A model generated the notes under the pieces. It ran no database searches. It worked only from the letters and a program-made list of their open reading frames with translations, and had not been told where the DNA came from. A stretch of DNA of 64,000 nucleotides from Parasphingopyxis marina (GTDB lineage Bacteria > Pseudomonadota > Alphaproteobacteria > Sphingomonadales > Sphingomonadaceae), in contig NZ_JACJVJ010000001.1 in assembly GCF_014237875.1 (NCBI RefSeq), positions 174,501-238,500 of the forward strand. Direction: 5' to 3'. The position numbers and the translations under genes are program-made. How positions within the stretch are numbered: the first letter of the stretch is position 1; every line of letters begins with the position of its first letter. Below, piece after piece: positions 22,042 through 32,449 of the stretch.

Positions 22042-23835
22042 ATGAGCGAACAGAAAATCGATCTCAAGGATAGTCGCTGGCTCAACGATCGCTGGCTGCT
22101 CTGCACCCTGGCGGTCTGGCTGCTGGTCGCGACGCTGATGATCGCCGCGCGGCTGCCGGGTATCGAGGCGCTCGCCCTCGGCGATACCGACGATAATCTG
22201 CGGCTGGCGCAGGTACGCGCGATGCTGGGCGGCCAGCCCTGGTTCGATCTCACGCAATATCGCCTCGCGCCGCCGGCCGGCGCCGATATTCACTGGTCGC
22301 ACCTGCCCGACCTGCCGATTGCCGGGCTGATCCTGCTGCTCGAACCGCTGCTCGGCCATGACGGGGCCGAACGCTGGGCTGTGGGGCTGGCGCCGCTGAT
22401 CCCGTTCGCGATCGGCCTGGTCGCTATCGCGCTCACCGCGCGGCGCCTGATCGCACCGATCGCCTGGACGCTGGCGCTGCTCGCGACCCTGTGTGCCGGC
22501 ATATTGATGCCGATGTGGATGCCGCTGCGGATCGATCATCATGGATGGCAGCTCGCCCTGCTTGCAGTGGCGATCGCAGGGCTGGCCGATCCGAAACCGG
22601 CGCGCGGCGGGACGACGAGCGGCCTCGCCACCGCCCTCTCGCTGACCATCGGCCTCGAAATGCTCGCCTTCCTCGCGCTGATCGGTGCCGCGACCGCCCT
22701 GTTCTGGGTCCGCGATCGCGCGCACGCGCCGCGCATCGCCGGCTATGGCGCGGCGCTGGGCGGCGGTTCGGCGCTCGGCTTTGCGCTCTTCGCATCGGCC
22801 GCGAACCGCGCGCCGGTATGCGATGCGCTTTCGCCGGTCTGGCTGTCGGCGGTGGCCGCGGCGGGCGGCGCGCTGGTGCTGCTCTCCCTGCTGCGCACGG
22901 AAAATTGGCGCATCCGCTTTGCGCTCGCCGCAGCGGCCGGGGCAATCCTCGCCATCGGCTTCGCCCTGCTCTGGCCGCACTGCCTCGGCCGGCCCGAAGG
23001 CGTAAGCCCCGAACTCCAGTCGCTCTGGCTCGACAATGTCCAAGAGGCGCGGCCGATCTACCGGCAGGGCTGGCGCAAGGCGCTGCTGATCGTGTCGCTG
23101 CCTTTGTCGGGTCTTGCCGGCTATGCCATCGCGCTGATCGGCGCGCGCAGGGCGCCCGAAAAATTCCTCCCCTGGCTCGCGCTCGCCGCCATGGCGCTGG
23201 CAAGCGTCGCGCTGCTCTTCTGGCAGGTGCGCACCGCACCGGCGGCCCAATTGCTCGCCATTCCGGGCGCAGCCATACTCGGCGGCTGGCTGCTTCCCCG
23301 CTTCCGCGCCTCGCAGCAGATGCTGGTCCGCGTTTTCGGATCGGTCGCGGCGATAGCGCTGATGACCGGGCTCTATGCGGTCATCCCGATCGCCGCCTTC
23401 CCCGAACCGCCCGGCGAGGACGAGACGCACGCGGACGCTTCGGGAGAAACGCTGGCCTGCTCCTCGCGCGAGGCTCTGGCACCGATTGCGGCGCTCCCCG
23501 CATCGACGATACTCACCCAAATCGATTTCGGGCCGCGGCTGATCGTGATGACCCCGCACAATGCCATCGCCGGCCCCTATCATCGCAACGGCGAAGCGAT
23601 GCTCGACATATTCGACGCCTTTCGCGGAGACGAAGCACGGCTGCGAGAGACGGTCCAGCGCTATGATGTCGGCTATGTGCTGATCTGCCCCGATATGGGC
23701 GGGGACTGGCTCTATGGCGAGGAAGACGAGGCCAGCATGTTCTACCGGATGCGCGCGAGCCGCGCGCCGGCCTGGCTGGAACCGGTATCGCTGCCCGAGG
23801 ATTCGCCCTTCCTGCTGTGGCGCGTCGCCCGTTAG
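22042..23835 (+). CDS. GT-C-type polytopic membrane protein (STT3/PMT-like)
   Basis: 597 aa with about a dozen membrane helices and a C-terminal soluble part. A first-loop acidic motif, GDTDDNLRL (D48, D50, D51), and RIDHHGWQ at residues 163-170 match the layout of GT-C glycosyltransferases, where an acidic pair in the first external loop and a later DHH-type motif bind metal and the lipid-phosphate donor. Related proteins are common and uncharacterised in sphingomonads and rhizobia. It probably transfers a sugar from a polyprenyl phosphate at the periplasmic face. The stop overlaps that of marC by 4 bases. The enzyme class is inferred; acceptor and donor are unknown. Confidence 0.7.
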   Translation: MSEQKIDLKDSRWLNDRWLLCTLAVWLLVATLMIAARLPGIEALALGDTDDNLRLAQVRAMLGGQPWFDLTQYRLAPPAGADIHWSHLPDLPIAGLILLLEPLLGHDGAERWAVGLAPLIPFAIGLVAIALTARRLIAPIAWTLALLATLCAGILMPMWMPLRIDHHGWQLALLAVAIAGLADPKPARGGTTSGLATALSLTIGLEMLAFLALIGAATALFWVRDRAHAPRIAGYGAALGGGSALGFALFASAANRAPVCDALSPVWLSAVAAAGGALVLLSLLRTENWRIRFALAAAAGAILAIGFALLWPHCLGRPEGVSPELQSLWLDNVQEARPIYRQGWRKALLIVSLPLSGLAGYAIALIGARRAPEKFLPWLALAAMALASVALLFWQVRTAPAAQLLAIPGAAILGGWLLPRFRASQQMLVRVFGSVAAIALMTGLYAVIPIAAFPEPPGEDETHADASGETLACSSREALAPIAALPASTILTQIDFGPRLIVMTPHNAIAGPYHRNGEAMLDIFDAFRGDEARLRETVQRYDVGYVLICPDMGGDWLYGEEDEASMFYRMRASRAPAWLEPVSLPEDSPFLLWRVAR

Positions 23836-24461
23836 CCCCCGAGCCCGAACGCGCCGTTCAGGCCGTTGATCACGAACTGGACGGCCAGCGCGCCGAGAAT
23901 CACGCCCAGCAAGCGGGTGATCACCGCCTCGATGCGATCGCCGAGGAATTTCATGATCGCCCCCGCCCCCAGCAGGGCGATAAGCGTGAGCAGCAGGATC
24001 GTGCCCATCGCCGCCAGCACGACGAGCGATTGCTCGATCCCGCTGCTGCGCGCTTCCAGCAGCATGACCGACGCGATGGTGCCCGGTCCCGCGATCATCG
24101 GCATCGCCATCGGGAAGGCCGAGACGTCCTCAACCTCGGGCGTGTCGATGATTTTCTGCGCCCTGTCCTCGCGCCGCTGGGTGCGGCGTTCGAACACCAT
24201 GTCGAAGGCGATGAGGAACAGCATGATGCCGCCGGCGATACGGAAGGCATCGAGGCTGACGCCGAGCGCGCCCAGCAGCTGCTCGCCGAGCAGCGCGAAG
24301 AACAGCAAGACGCCGGTCGCGATGACGACCGAGCGGATCGCCATCACCCGGCGCTCGGTCGGGGTCGCGCCGGTCGTCAGGCTGGCGAAGATCGGCGCAC
24401 ATCCCGGCGGATCGATGACCACGAAGAAGGTGATCAGCGCCGAGACGTACAGTTCGATCAT
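23832..24461 (-). CDS. MarC family integral membrane protein
   Basis: 209 aa, six membrane helices. [18 protein letters not shown] near the N-terminus, [15 protein letters not shown] and [18 protein letters not shown] are the conserved MarC segments. The family, once linked to multiple antibiotic resistance, has no proven transport substrate. ATG 24461 overlaps the folD stop (ATGA), so translation is coupled to folD. It converges with the GT-C gene. Confidence 0.95.
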   Translation of the reverse strand: MIELYVSALITFFVVIDPPGCAPIFASLTTGATPTERRVMAIRSVVIATGVLLFFALLGEQLLGALGVSLDAFRIAGGIMLFLIAFDMVFERRTQRREDRAQKIIDTPEVEDVSAFPMAMPMIAGPGTIASVMLLEARSSGIEQSLVVLAAMGTILLLTLIALLGAGAIMKFLGDRIEAVITRLLGVILGALAVQFVINGLNGAFGLGG

Positions 24462-25351
24462 AGATCCCGGGGCGGTGCGAGGCCCGCGCGCGCATGTGCG
24501 GCGACGAGCGTGTTGCGGAGGAGCACGGCGATCGTCATCGGTCCGACGCCGCCGGGCACCGGCGTGATCGCCTTCACATGGCCGAGCGCCTCTTCATAGG
24601 CGACGTCGCCGACCAGCCGGCCCTTCTTGCCTTCTTCGGTCGGCGCCAGCCGGTTGATGCCGACATCGATGACGGTGGCGCCATCCTTCAACCAGTCGCC
24701 CTTCACCATTTCGGCGCGGCCGACGGCGGCGACGACGATATCGGCGCGGCGGACGACGGCGGGCAGGTCCCTGGTGCGGCTATGCGCCAGGGTGACCGTG
24801 CAATTCTCGCCGAGCAGCAGCTGCGCCATCGGCTTGCCGACGATGTTCGAGCGGCCGACGACGACGGCGTCCATCCCCGAAAGGTCGCCAAGCGCATCTT
24901 TCAGCAGCATCAGGCAGCCGAGCGGCGTGCAGGGCACGAGCGCATCCTCGCCCACGGCGAGCTTGCCGGCATTGACCACGTGAAAGCCGTCGACATCCTT
25001 GGCCGGATCGATCGCCGCGATCACCGCCTTGTCGTCCATGCCCTCGGGCAGCGGCAGCTGGACGAGGATACCGTCGACGCTGTCATCGGCATTCAGTTGT
25101 TCGACCATCGCGATCAGCTCTTGCTGGGTCGCGGTTTCCGGCAGCCGGTGTTCGAAGCTGTTCATGCCCGCGGCAACCGTCGCCTTGCCCTTGGAGCCGA
25201 CATAGACCTGGCTTGCCGGATCCTCGCCGACCAGCACGACGGCGAGGCCGGGTTTCCGGCCGGCGGCTTCGACGAACGCCGGCACGGCTTCGGCAATGCG
25301 CTCGCGCAATCCGGCGGCAAAGGCCTTGCCGTCGATAATTTCGGCAGTCAT
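24458..25351 (-). CDS. folD: Methylenetetrahydrofolate dehydrogenase / cyclohydrolase
   Basis: Interconverts 5,10-methylene-, methenyl- and 10-formyl-tetrahydrofolate with NADP+. 297 aa from ATG 25351 (MTAEIIDGK); an ATG four codons upstream is possible. The catalytic Lys block is [42 protein letters not shown] (nucleotide site) and [13 protein letters not shown] are all intact. It is 18 bases downstream of yggT and overlaps marC, forming a three-gene unit. Confidence 0.98.
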   Translation of the reverse strand: MTAEIIDGKAFAAGLRERIAEAVPAFVEAAGRKPGLAVVLVGEDPASQVYVGSKGKATVAAGMNSFEHRLPETATQQELIAMVEQLNADDSVDGILVQLPLPEGMDDKAVIAAIDPAKDVDGFHVVNAGKLAVGEDALVPCTPLGCLMLLKDALGDLSGMDAVVVGRSNIVGKPMAQLLLGENCTVTLAHSRTRDLPAVVRRADIVVAAVGRAEMVKGDWLKDGATVIDVGINRLAPTEEGKKGRLVGDVAYEEALGHVKAITPVPGGVGPMTIAVLLRNTLVAAHARAGLAPPRDL

Positions 25352-25369
25352 CCCTGTTCCCATCTCTTC

Positions 25370-25672
25370 CTAGAGCAACGCGCGATATTGCAGGTCGTAA
25401 ATCAGCTGCAGCAGCAGGTTCAACACGATGAGCACGACCATCGGCGAGAAATCGAGCCCGCCGAAATCCGGCATGAAGCTGCGCACCGGGCGATAGAAGG
25501 GCTCGGTGATGCGATCCAGCCAATAGAGGAACTGGCGAACGCCGTTATTATAGGTGTTGATCACGTTGAACGCGACCAGCCAGCTGAAGATGATCTGCAC
25601 GATCATCACGATGATCAGCGCCCAGACCGCGAAACCGGCGATGCTCAACAGGGTATGAGCGAGATTAGACAT
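25370..25672 (-). CDS. YggT family membrane protein
   Basis: 100 aa, two hydrophobic segments (residues about 10-35 and 75-97) flanking the conserved block FLYWLDRITEPFYRPVRSFM and PDFGGLDFSP, which defines YggT/Ycf19-like proteins. The family is linked in other organisms to envelope or osmotic function and, in plastids, to complex assembly. It is the first gene of a likely yggT-folD-marC operon. Confidence 0.95.
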   Translation of the reverse strand: MSNLAHTLLSIAGFAVWALIIVMIVQIIFSWLVAFNVINTYNNGVRQFLYWLDRITEPFYRPVRSFMPDFGGLDFSPMVVLIVLNLLLQLIYDLQYRALL

Positions 25673-25767
25673 GCGACGCGTCCCGATCGAAATGAAGCCC
25701 GCATCTAGCGGTTGGGCGGCGGGGGTTCAACATGTGCTCGGGAAAATCCCGTTATGCGGAAAAGCGG

Positions 25768-26673
25768 CTAGATCGCCCGCACCATGGTGCCCGCGCCCTG
25801 GCGGGTGAAGACTTCGAGCAGCATCGCGTGCGGGATGCGCCCATCGAGGATGACGGCGGCCTCGACGCCATTCTCGACCGCCTTCACGCAGGTTTCGAGC
25901 TTCGGGATCATGCCGCCGGATACGGTGCCATCGGATGTCAGCGTGCCGATCGTGTCGGGCGACAGATCGGTCAGCAGCGCGCCTTCCTTGTCGAGCACGC
26001 CGGCAACGTCGGTCAGCAGGAACAGGCGCGCGGCGTTCATCGCGCTCGCCACCGCGCCGGCCATGGTATCGGCGTTGATATTGTAGGTATGGCCCTCGCC
26101 ATCGATGCCGATCGGGGCGATCACCGGGATCATGCCGGCGTCCGAGATCGTATCCAGCACGGTGCGGTCCACCGCAGCCGGCTCGCCGACAAAGCCGAGA
26201 TCGACGGCCCGCTCGATATTGCTTTCGGGATCGCGGACCGTGCGTTCGACCTTGGTTGCGCGGACGAAGCCGCCATCCTTGCCCGATATGCCGATGGCCC
26301 GGCCGCCGGCTTGACCGATCCAGCTGACCAGTTCCTTGTTGATCGCGCCGGAAAGGACCATTTCCGCAACCTTCGCGGTTTCGGCATCGGTAACCCGCAG
26401 CCCATCGACAAATTCGCTCTCGACGCCGAGCTTTTCGAGCATCGCGCCGATCTGCGGCCCGCCGCCATGAACGACGACGGGATTGATGCCGACCGCCTTC
26501 AGGAGCACGACATCCTCGGCGAAATCGCGCGCCGCCTTGGCATCGCCCATCGCATGGCCGCCATATTTGACGACGAAAGTCTTGCCGGAAAAGCGCTGCA
26601 TATAGGGCAGCGCCTCGACGAGCGTTTCGGCCTTGGCGAGCTTCGCCGGATCGGGGGCGTGGTTCTCTGTCAT
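25768..26673 (-). CDS. argB: Acetylglutamate kinase
   Basis: Phosphorylates N-acetylglutamate, second step of arginine synthesis and often the feedback-regulated one. 301 aa. It shows VKYGGHAM, the [12 protein letters not shown] glycine-rich loop, [14 protein letters not shown] and [17 protein letters not shown]. The roughly 25-residue N-terminal extension ahead of the first strand is typical of hexameric, arginine-sensitive enzymes, so inhibition by arginine is plausible. Single gene, with a 60-base gap to the epoxide hydrolase stop side. Confidence 0.98.
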   Translation of the reverse strand: MTENHAPDPAKLAKAETLVEALPYMQRFSGKTFVVKYGGHAMGDAKAARDFAEDVVLLKAVGINPVVVHGGGPQIGAMLEKLGVESEFVDGLRVTDAETAKVAEMVLSGAINKELVSWIGQAGGRAIGISGKDGGFVRATKVERTVRDPESNIERAVDLGFVGEPAAVDRTVLDTISDAGMIPVIAPIGIDGEGHTYNINADTMAGAVASAMNAARLFLLTDVAGVLDKEGALLTDLSPDTIGTLTSDGTVSGGMIPKLETCVKAVENGVEAAVILDGRIPHAMLLEVFTRQGAGTMVRAI

Positions 26674-26734
26674 CGAGGAAAAGCCTATGGGCGAGGCGGG
26701 GCGGGAAAGTAAAGCTTTGCGGGAAATCCGGCGC

Positions 26735-27889
26735 CTATAGCGTCATCGTGCGGAAGGCTGCGCGCACTTCCTCCACGAACGGCCCGGGTCGCTCCATCGC
26801 CGCAAAATGGCCGCCCCGCTCAAGCCGGTTCCAATAGGTTATCGTCTTGAACATCGATTCGGCCCAGCGCCGCGAGGGCGCGAAGATATCCATCGGAAAG
26901 ACGCTGCCGCCCATCGGCAGGTGCACCGGCACCATGTCGCGGCCGCGGAAGCTCTCCCAGTAGAGCCGCGCCGATGAGGCCGCCGAATTGGTCAGCCAGT
27001 AAAGCGTGACATTGTCGAGCAGGCGATCGCGCGCGAAGACATTTTCGGGATGCCCGCCATTCTCCGCCCCGCAGTCAGACCAGCCGTGGAATTTCTCCAT
27101 GATCCACGCCATCTGGCCGACCGGCGAATCGGCCAGGCCATAGCCGAGCGTCTGCGGACGCGTCGCCTGCTGCGTCGAATAGCCATTGTCCTTTTCCCGA
27201 TACCAACCGAGCCGCGCGAGGCCCGCCTGCTCCTCCGCGGTCGGCGCCTCGAGCACCTCGGGCGGCGGCGGCGCGAAGATCATGTTGACGTGAATGCCCT
27301 TGCAGCCGCCCCTGTCCTGCGCGCCGATCGTCGCGGTGACCGCCGATCCCCAGTCGCCGCCCTGCGCATACCAACGGTCATAGCCGAGCGCGGCCATCAG
27401 TTCATGCCACGCCCCGGCAATCTTCTCGACGCCCCAGCCCGGCGCCGCCGGCTTTCCCGAAAACCCGTAACCGGGCAGCGAGGGCAAAATGAGATGAAAG
27501 GCATCCGCCGGATCGCCGCCATGGGCGGCGGGATCGGTCAGCGGCCCGACCACGTCAAGAAATTCGAGCACCGAGCCCGGCCAGCCATGCGTCATGATGA
27601 GCGGACGCGCATCGGGGTGCGGCGAGCGGATATGGAGGAAGTGGATGTCGAGCCCGTCAATCTCGACCATATGGTTCGGCAGGGCGTTGAGCGCCGCCTC
27701 GCAGCGCCGCCAGTCATAGCTTTCGCGCCAATAGTCGGCGAGTTCGCGAATATAGGCGAGCGGCGCGCCCTGCTCCCAATCCTCGACCGTTTCGGCTTCC
27801 GGGAAGCGCGTCGCCGCGAGCCGCGCCTTGAGATCGTCGAGCGCCGCATCGGGAATGGCGATTTCGAAATCGCGGATCTGTCCGGGCAT
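26735..27889 (-). CDS. Epoxide hydrolase family protein (EHN plus alpha/beta hydrolase)
   Basis: 384 aa. Residues about 4-110 are the epoxide hydrolase N-terminal lid domain ([20 protein letters not shown], then [19 protein letters not shown]). The alpha/beta hydrolase core has the oxyanion block [10 protein letters not shown], the nucleophile Asp179 in QGGDWGSAV, and the catalytic His in [11 protein letters not shown]. These match bacterial microsomal-type epoxide hydrolases, which open epoxides to diols. No signal peptide is present. The natural substrate is unknown. It lies in a metabolic run beside argB and the hydroxyacyl-CoA dehydrogenase, probably as its own unit. Confidence 0.93.
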   Translation of the reverse strand: MPGQIRDFEIAIPDAALDDLKARLAATRFPEAETVEDWEQGAPLAYIRELADYWRESYDWRRCEAALNALPNHMVEIDGLDIHFLHIRSPHPDARPLIMTHGWPGSVLEFLDVVGPLTDPAAHGGDPADAFHLILPSLPGYGFSGKPAAPGWGVEKIAGAWHELMAALGYDRWYAQGGDWGSAVTATIGAQDRGGCKGIHVNMIFAPPPPEVLEAPTAEEQAGLARLGWYREKDNGYSTQQATRPQTLGYGLADSPVGQMAWIMEKFHGWSDCGAENGGHPENVFARDRLLDNVTLYWLTNSAASSARLYWESFRGRDMVPVHLPMGGSVFPMDIFAPSRRWAESMFKTITYWNRLERGGHFAAMERPGPFVEEVRAAFRTMTL

Positions 27890-27927
27890 ATCTGCTCTCC
27901 CGTTAGCTCCCTATCCGGCCGGCCTTC

Positions 27928-28797
27928 TCACCGCGTCGGGACGGGCGTGTCGCCCGCATAATCGTAGAATCCCTTGCCGGTCTTGCGGCCCAGCCAGCCG
28001 GCCTCGACATATTTGACGAGCAGCGGGGCCGGGCGGAATTTGGGATCGCCGGTGCCCGAATAGAGCACGCTGCAGATATGCAGGCAGGTATCGAGGCCGA
28101 TGAAATCGGCGAGGGTCAGCGGCCCCATCGGATGGTTGAGGCCGAGCTGGCAGGCGGCGTCGATATCGACGACATTCGCGACCCCCTCGCCCAGCGCGAA
28201 ACAAGCCTCGTTGAGCATCGGCAACAGCACGCGGTTGACGATGAAGCCGGGCGCATCATTGGCATGGACCGTCTGCTTGCCGAGCGCCTTGGCATAGGTT
28301 TCGACCGTCTCGACCGTCGCGTCGGCGGTGGCAAGGCCGCGTATCACCTCGATCAGCCCCATCAGCGGCACCGGATTGAAGAAATGGACGCCGATAAAGC
28401 GTTCGGCATCGGGCGAGGCCTGGGCCAGCCGGGTGATGGATATCGACGAGGTATTCGAGGCCAGCACCGCCTTGTGGCCCAGAATCTTGCCGATCGCTTC
28501 GAAGATCTGGCGCTTGATATCCTCGCGCTCGGTCGCCGCCTCGATCACCAGGCCCGCGCTCGCCATCGGCGCGAGATCGGCGACCGGCTCGATCCGGCCG
28601 AGCGCGACATCGCGTGCCTGGGCGTCGAGCTTTTCCTTGTCGACGAGCCGGGTGAGCTGTTTCCCGATGCCGTCCTTTGCCTGCTGGGCGACCTCAAGGC
28701 TGACGTCCGACAGGAACACATGATAGCCGGCCTGCGCCGATACCTGCGCAATGCCGGCGCCCATCTGACCCGCCCCGATAACGCCGACTGACTGCAT
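27928..28797 (-). CDS. 3-hydroxybutyryl-CoA dehydrogenase family
   Basis: 289 aa from ATG 28797, with GGGAAG upstream. Rossmann motif GAGQMGAG at residues 8-15. [28 protein letters not shown] (catalytic His) and the C-terminal [17 protein letters not shown] mark the stand-alone short 3-hydroxyacyl-CoA dehydrogenases of the HbdA/PaaH/FadB2 type, which oxidise 3-hydroxyacyl-CoA with NAD+. Likely role in short-chain fatty-acid or polyhydroxybutyrate metabolism. It is divergent from the DUF1176 gene with 78 bases between starts. Confidence 0.93.
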   Translation of the reverse strand: MQSVGVIGAGQMGAGIAQVSAQAGYHVFLSDVSLEVAQQAKDGIGKQLTRLVDKEKLDAQARDVALGRIEPVADLAPMASAGLVIEAATEREDIKRQIFEAIGKILGHKAVLASNTSSISITRLAQASPDAERFIGVHFFNPVPLMGLIEVIRGLATADATVETVETYAKALGKQTVHANDAPGFIVNRVLLPMLNEACFALGEGVANVVDIDAACQLGLNHPMGPLTLADFIGLDTCLHICSVLYSGTGDPKFRPAPLLVKYVEAGWLGRKTGKGFYDYAGDTPVPTR

Positions 28798-28875
28798 GAT
28801 CTTTCTTCCCTGGCCTTGCTGCGTTGTGACCGAGATCACTACCGCGCCGCAGGACGCTCGGCTAGACTGGTCGGC

Positions 28876-29913
28876 ATGACATTGGCCATTCTCGCCCTTG
28901 CCGCGGCATTAGCTGCCGTCCCCGATGCGGAGATCGGCGAAGAGACGAGTTTCGGCGACTGGGCCGTGGGCTGCGACAACGGCCTTGCCTGCGAGGCGCT
29001 GTCGCTCGATCCCGAGGACGAGATTGGATATTCGAGCGCGTCGCTCACCGTCCAGCGCGGTGCCGGGCCGGACGGCTATTACCGCGCCGGCCTTCGGATG
29101 TTCGAGGACAATCCCGGCAACAGCATCGCGCTGCATATCGACGGCGAACTTGCCGCAACGGCAACCGCGTCGCCCGGCTCCGAACTCCATCATTTCGATC
29201 CCGCCATCGTGCCGCACCTCGTCTGGCGGATCGCCAACGGATCCTCGGCCGAGATTTTCGACGCCGAGGGCGGATCGCTGGGGCCGATATCGCTGAGCGG
29301 TTCCTATGCGGCGCTGCTCTATATCGAGGACCGGCAGCAGCGTGCCGGCACGGTGACGGCGTCGGTCGTCATCGGCGACGAGCCCGAAAGCCGGGTGCCG
29401 CCCGCCCCGGCCCTGCCGATGATCGCGGCGATGCCGACACCCGGCTCCGAGGAGGGTCCGGCGCAAGCGCTGTCGCTGGCCGAGGCCAACGCAATCCGCG
29501 ACGAGGCGCAATGCTATGAAGACGAGGACAATCCACGCCGCAACGAAGCCTTTCGCATTGCTCACGACACCGAGCTGATCCTGATTTCCTGCGGCGGCGG
29601 CGCCTATAATTTTTCGGACTTCGCTTTCGTGCGGCAGGGCGGCGGGTTGCGCCCCGCGACCTTCGACGCGCCGACCGGCTGGGGCGAAGGCACCGTGCCG
29701 CCGGTGCTGGTCAACGCCTGGTGGGACGCGGAATCGGGAGTGCTCGGCAGCTATATGAAAGGGCGCGGGATCGGCGATTGCGGCACCGCGCAGAGTTTCG
29801 TCTGGGACGGATCGGCCTTTCGCCTGACCGAGCAGCGGGTGATGAACAATTGCCGGGGCTCGCTCCACTGGATCACCGTCTACCGCGCGAACATTCGCTG
29901 GGTAGAGCCGTAG
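28876..29913 (+). CDS. DUF1176 family secreted protein
   Basis: 345 aa from ATG 28876; a short signal peptide (residues 1-15, [11 protein letters not shown]) leads into [20 protein letters not shown]. That start and the C-terminal half with several Cys ([42 protein letters not shown]) are typical of DUF1176 proteins. They are periplasmic, probably disulfide-bonded, and of unknown function. The N-terminal part also recalls IalB-like domains. No operon partner is seen. Confidence 0.85.
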   Translation: MTLAILALAAALAAVPDAEIGEETSFGDWAVGCDNGLACEALSLDPEDEIGYSSASLTVQRGAGPDGYYRAGLRMFEDNPGNSIALHIDGELAATATASPGSELHHFDPAIVPHLVWRIANGSSAEIFDAEGGSLGPISLSGSYAALLYIEDRQQRAGTVTASVVIGDEPESRVPPAPALPMIAAMPTPGSEEGPAQALSLAEANAIRDEAQCYEDEDNPRRNEAFRIAHDTELILISCGGGAYNFSDFAFVRQGGGLRPATFDAPTGWGEGTVPPVLVNAWWDAESGVLGSYMKGRGIGDCGTAQSFVWDGSAFRLTEQRVMNNCRGSLHWITVYRANIRWVEP

Positions 29914-29921
29914 GGCCCTAT

Positions 29922-29947
29922 CGTCAGGCTCGACCTGACGGTCGAGC
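29922..29947. other. Two mutually exclusive hairpins between convergent genes
   Basis: CGTCAGG (29922-29928) pairs with CCTGACG (29934-29940); alternatively GCTCGAC (29928-29934) pairs with GTCGAGC (29941-29947). They lie between the DUF1176 and egtD stops and have no T-tract. They probably limit read-through. Confidence 0.35.
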
Positions 29948-29965
29948 GCCGCACCGGCTGACAAC

Positions 29966-30931
29966 CTATGGCGCGGTCACCTCGGGCTGCGCTTCGGCGA
30001 GAATCAGCGCGAACTGGTCTTTCCGATCGCTCCATTCGCGGATCATCGTCCAGCCGCCGGCGCGCAGCAGGATGCGGGCATCGCGCGGGCCGTATTTATG
30101 GCTGTTTTCGGTATGGATGGTCTCGCCCTTCGCCATCGCGAAACGCTCGCCTTCGACGGTGAACTCCACGTCGCGCAGCGCCTCGATATGCATTTCGACA
30201 CGCGCCAGCGGATCGTTCCATACGGCCCGGTGCCGGAACGCGTCTTCGGGGATCGTACCGCCAAGCTCGCGATTGATGCGGGTCAACAGGTTGAGGTTGA
30301 ACGCCGCCGTTACGCCCGCCGCATCGTCATAGGCGGGGACGAGGATTTCCTCCCCCTTTACCCGGTCCATGCCGATCAGCAGCATCGCGCCGATGCCGAG
30401 CGTTTCCTTCATCGTCCGCAGGAAATCGACGGCGATCGGCGGCACCATATTGCCGATCGTCGAACCCGGGAAAAAGCCGAGCTTGGGCATATCGGCGACC
30501 GCTTCGGGCAGCGGCACCTTATGCGAGAAATCGGCTTCGACCGGAAAAACCGGAAGCTCCGGAAATTCGTCGCTGAGGCTTTCGGCGGAGTCGCGCAGAA
30601 ATTCGCCCGATATATCGATCGGCACATAGGCCGCCGGATCGATCTGTTTCAGCAGCAGCGGCGTCTTGGCCGAGGAGCCGGAGCCGAATTCGATCACCGC
30701 GCGCCCCGCGCCGATCGCTGCGCCGGCCTCTCCCGAATAGGCGTCCAGCAGGCCGCGCTCGGTGCGGGTCGGATAATATTCGGGAAGATCGGTGATATCC
30801 TCGAACAGCTCCGATCCTTTCAGATCGTAGAGCCAGCGCGCGCCGATCGCGCGGCGATCCATTCTCAGCCCGTCGAGCACGGCCTTGCGGAAGGCGGGGT
30901 CGACGCCCGCATCGGTTTCGATCGTCGCCAT
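29966..30931 (-). CDS. egtD: L-histidine N-alpha-methyltransferase
   Basis: Trimethylates histidine to hercynine with SAM, the first step of ergothioneine synthesis. 321 aa. Family landmarks include LYDLKGSELFEDITDLPEYY, the SAM-binding VIEFGSGSSAKTPLLL and GFFPGSTIGNMVP, and the C-terminal ENSHKYGPRDARILL. It follows egtB with a single base between stop and start, so the two form a tight operon. The rest of the actinobacterial pathway (egtA, egtC, egtE) is not present nearby. Confidence 0.96.
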   Translation of the reverse strand: MATIETDAGVDPAFRKAVLDGLRMDRRAIGARWLYDLKGSELFEDITDLPEYYPTRTERGLLDAYSGEAGAAIGAGRAVIEFGSGSSAKTPLLLKQIDPAAYVPIDISGEFLRDSAESLSDEFPELPVFPVEADFSHKVPLPEAVADMPKLGFFPGSTIGNMVPPIAVDFLRTMKETLGIGAMLLIGMDRVKGEEILVPAYDDAAGVTAAFNLNLLTRINRELGGTIPEDAFRHRAVWNDPLARVEMHIEALRDVEFTVEGERFAMAKGETIHTENSHKYGPRDARILLRAGGWTMIREWSDRKDQFALILAEAQPEVTAP

Positions 30932-30932
30932 A

Positions 30933-32243
30933 TCAGAGGTCTCTCGCCAGTCTCAGCCCGGCGAACTGCCAGCGCATATGCGGATAGAAGAAATTGCGGT
31001 AGCTGGCCCGGCTATGGCCGCGCGGCGTCGCGCAGCACGCGCCCTTGAGGACATACTGCCCGACCATGAACTTGCCGTTATATTCGCCGACCGCGCCTTC
31101 GGCCGTGCGAAAGCCCGGATGCGGCAGATAGGCGCTGGCCGTCCATTCCCAGCAATCGCCGAACATCTGCTTCAAGCCGTCGCCCGATGCGCTGGCCGGG
31201 CGCGGCCGCACCTCGCCCGCGCCGTCAAGCTGGTTGCCCCCGGCAGGATCGAGATCGCGCGCGGCATTTTCCCACTCGCCCTCTGTGGGCAGGCGAAAGC
31301 CCGTCCAGTTGGCATAGGCATCGGCTTCATAATAGCTGATGTGACAGACCGGCGCCGAGAGATCGATCGGCTGCTTGCCGGCAAGGCCGAAACGGTACCA
31401 GCGTCCGTTCGGCTCCTTGCGCCAATAGAGCGGCGCCTCGATCCGGTTTTTCTGGATCCAGTCCCAACCTTCCATCAGCCAGTTTTCGTGGCTGCGATAG
31501 CCGCCGGCTTCGATGAACTCTATCCATTCGCCATTGGTGATCAGCCGATCGGCCAGCGCATGCGGGTTGAGATAGATTTTGTGGACCGGCCCTTCGCAAT
31601 CGAAGGCGAAGGCGCCGCCGTTTTCCGGGCCATCTCTGAGCCCGTTCGATCCGATCGCGGTCTCGCCGACCCGGCCCTCGATCCATTGAATCGCGCCGGG
31701 CGCTTCGCCGGGCGACGCGGAAGCGGCATCGAACATTGCCGGTTCGAGTGGGTTTTCCGCGAAGAGATGCTGGATATCCATCAGCAGCAGCTCCTGGTGC
31801 TGCTGTTCGTGATGAAGGCCGAGTTCGGTCAGTTCGCGCGCCCGCTCACCCAGGCCGGGCAGCGCCGCCGCCAGCGCCGTGTCGACATGGCGGCGATAGG
31901 CGAGCACTTCATCGAGCGACGGCCGGGTGATCATCCCGCGCCGCGGCCGGGCATGGCGTTCGCCCTCCGCCTCATAATAGCTGTTGAAGAGGAACGGCCA
32001 GTCGGCGTCGAACAGTTCATAGCCCTCGACATGATCGCGCAGCACGAAGGTTTCGAAAAACCACGTCACATGGGCGAGATGCCATTTGGCGGGCGAGGCG
32101 TCGGTCATCGACTGGGCGGTCGCATCGGCGTCGGAAAGCGGCGCGGCGAGCGCGCCCGTCAGCCCGCGCACCTCGGCGAAGCGGCTTGCCAGCCAGTCGC
32201 CGGACCGGGTGGAAAGGGGGTGGGGATTTACGCGTGTCGCCAT
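30933..32243 (-). CDS. egtB: Ergothioneine biosynthesis sulfoxide synthase
   Basis: Non-haem iron enzyme that joins hercynine to a thiol and oxidises it to the sulfoxide. 436 aa. The DinB-like N-terminal half carries the iron ligands: H55 in the WHLAHVTWFFE block and H145/H149 in HHEQQHQE (HxxxHxE). The C-terminal half is an FGE-sulfatase domain (YEADAYANWTGFRLPTEGEW, FGDCWEWTASAYLP, KGACCATP). A strong AGGAG site precedes ATG 32243. No egtA or egtC is adjacent, so it may use cysteine or glutathione pools differently from the gamma-glutamylcysteine route; this is inference. Confidence 0.95.
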   Translation of the reverse strand: MATRVNPHPLSTRSGDWLASRFAEVRGLTGALAAPLSDADATAQSMTDASPAKWHLAHVTWFFETFVLRDHVEGYELFDADWPFLFNSYYEAEGERHARPRRGMITRPSLDEVLAYRRHVDTALAAALPGLGERARELTELGLHHEQQHQELLLMDIQHLFAENPLEPAMFDAASASPGEAPGAIQWIEGRVGETAIGSNGLRDGPENGGAFAFDCEGPVHKIYLNPHALADRLITNGEWIEFIEAGGYRSHENWLMEGWDWIQKNRIEAPLYWRKEPNGRWYRFGLAGKQPIDLSAPVCHISYYEADAYANWTGFRLPTEGEWENAARDLDPAGGNQLDGAGEVRPRPASASGDGLKQMFGDCWEWTASAYLPHPGFRTAEGAVGEYNGKFMVGQYVLKGACCATPRGHSRASYRNFFYPHMRWQFAGLRLARDL

Positions 32244-32449
32244 GAATAGCTCCTAAGCATCCTCATCCGGGCCGGTGGGGTCAACCGGCAGCGCCGAAAA
32301 GTTTTCGGCTTCCCGCTTTCTCGCCGGAACGTCTCGAACATCGCGCAGGCGCGAAACACAATAATGCGTTCGCGCGATCCTATTCGGCGGTTACGCGAAA
32401 GAACATAACACGAACACAGCGATTCGCAAATGCCCTTTGCAGGCACAGC

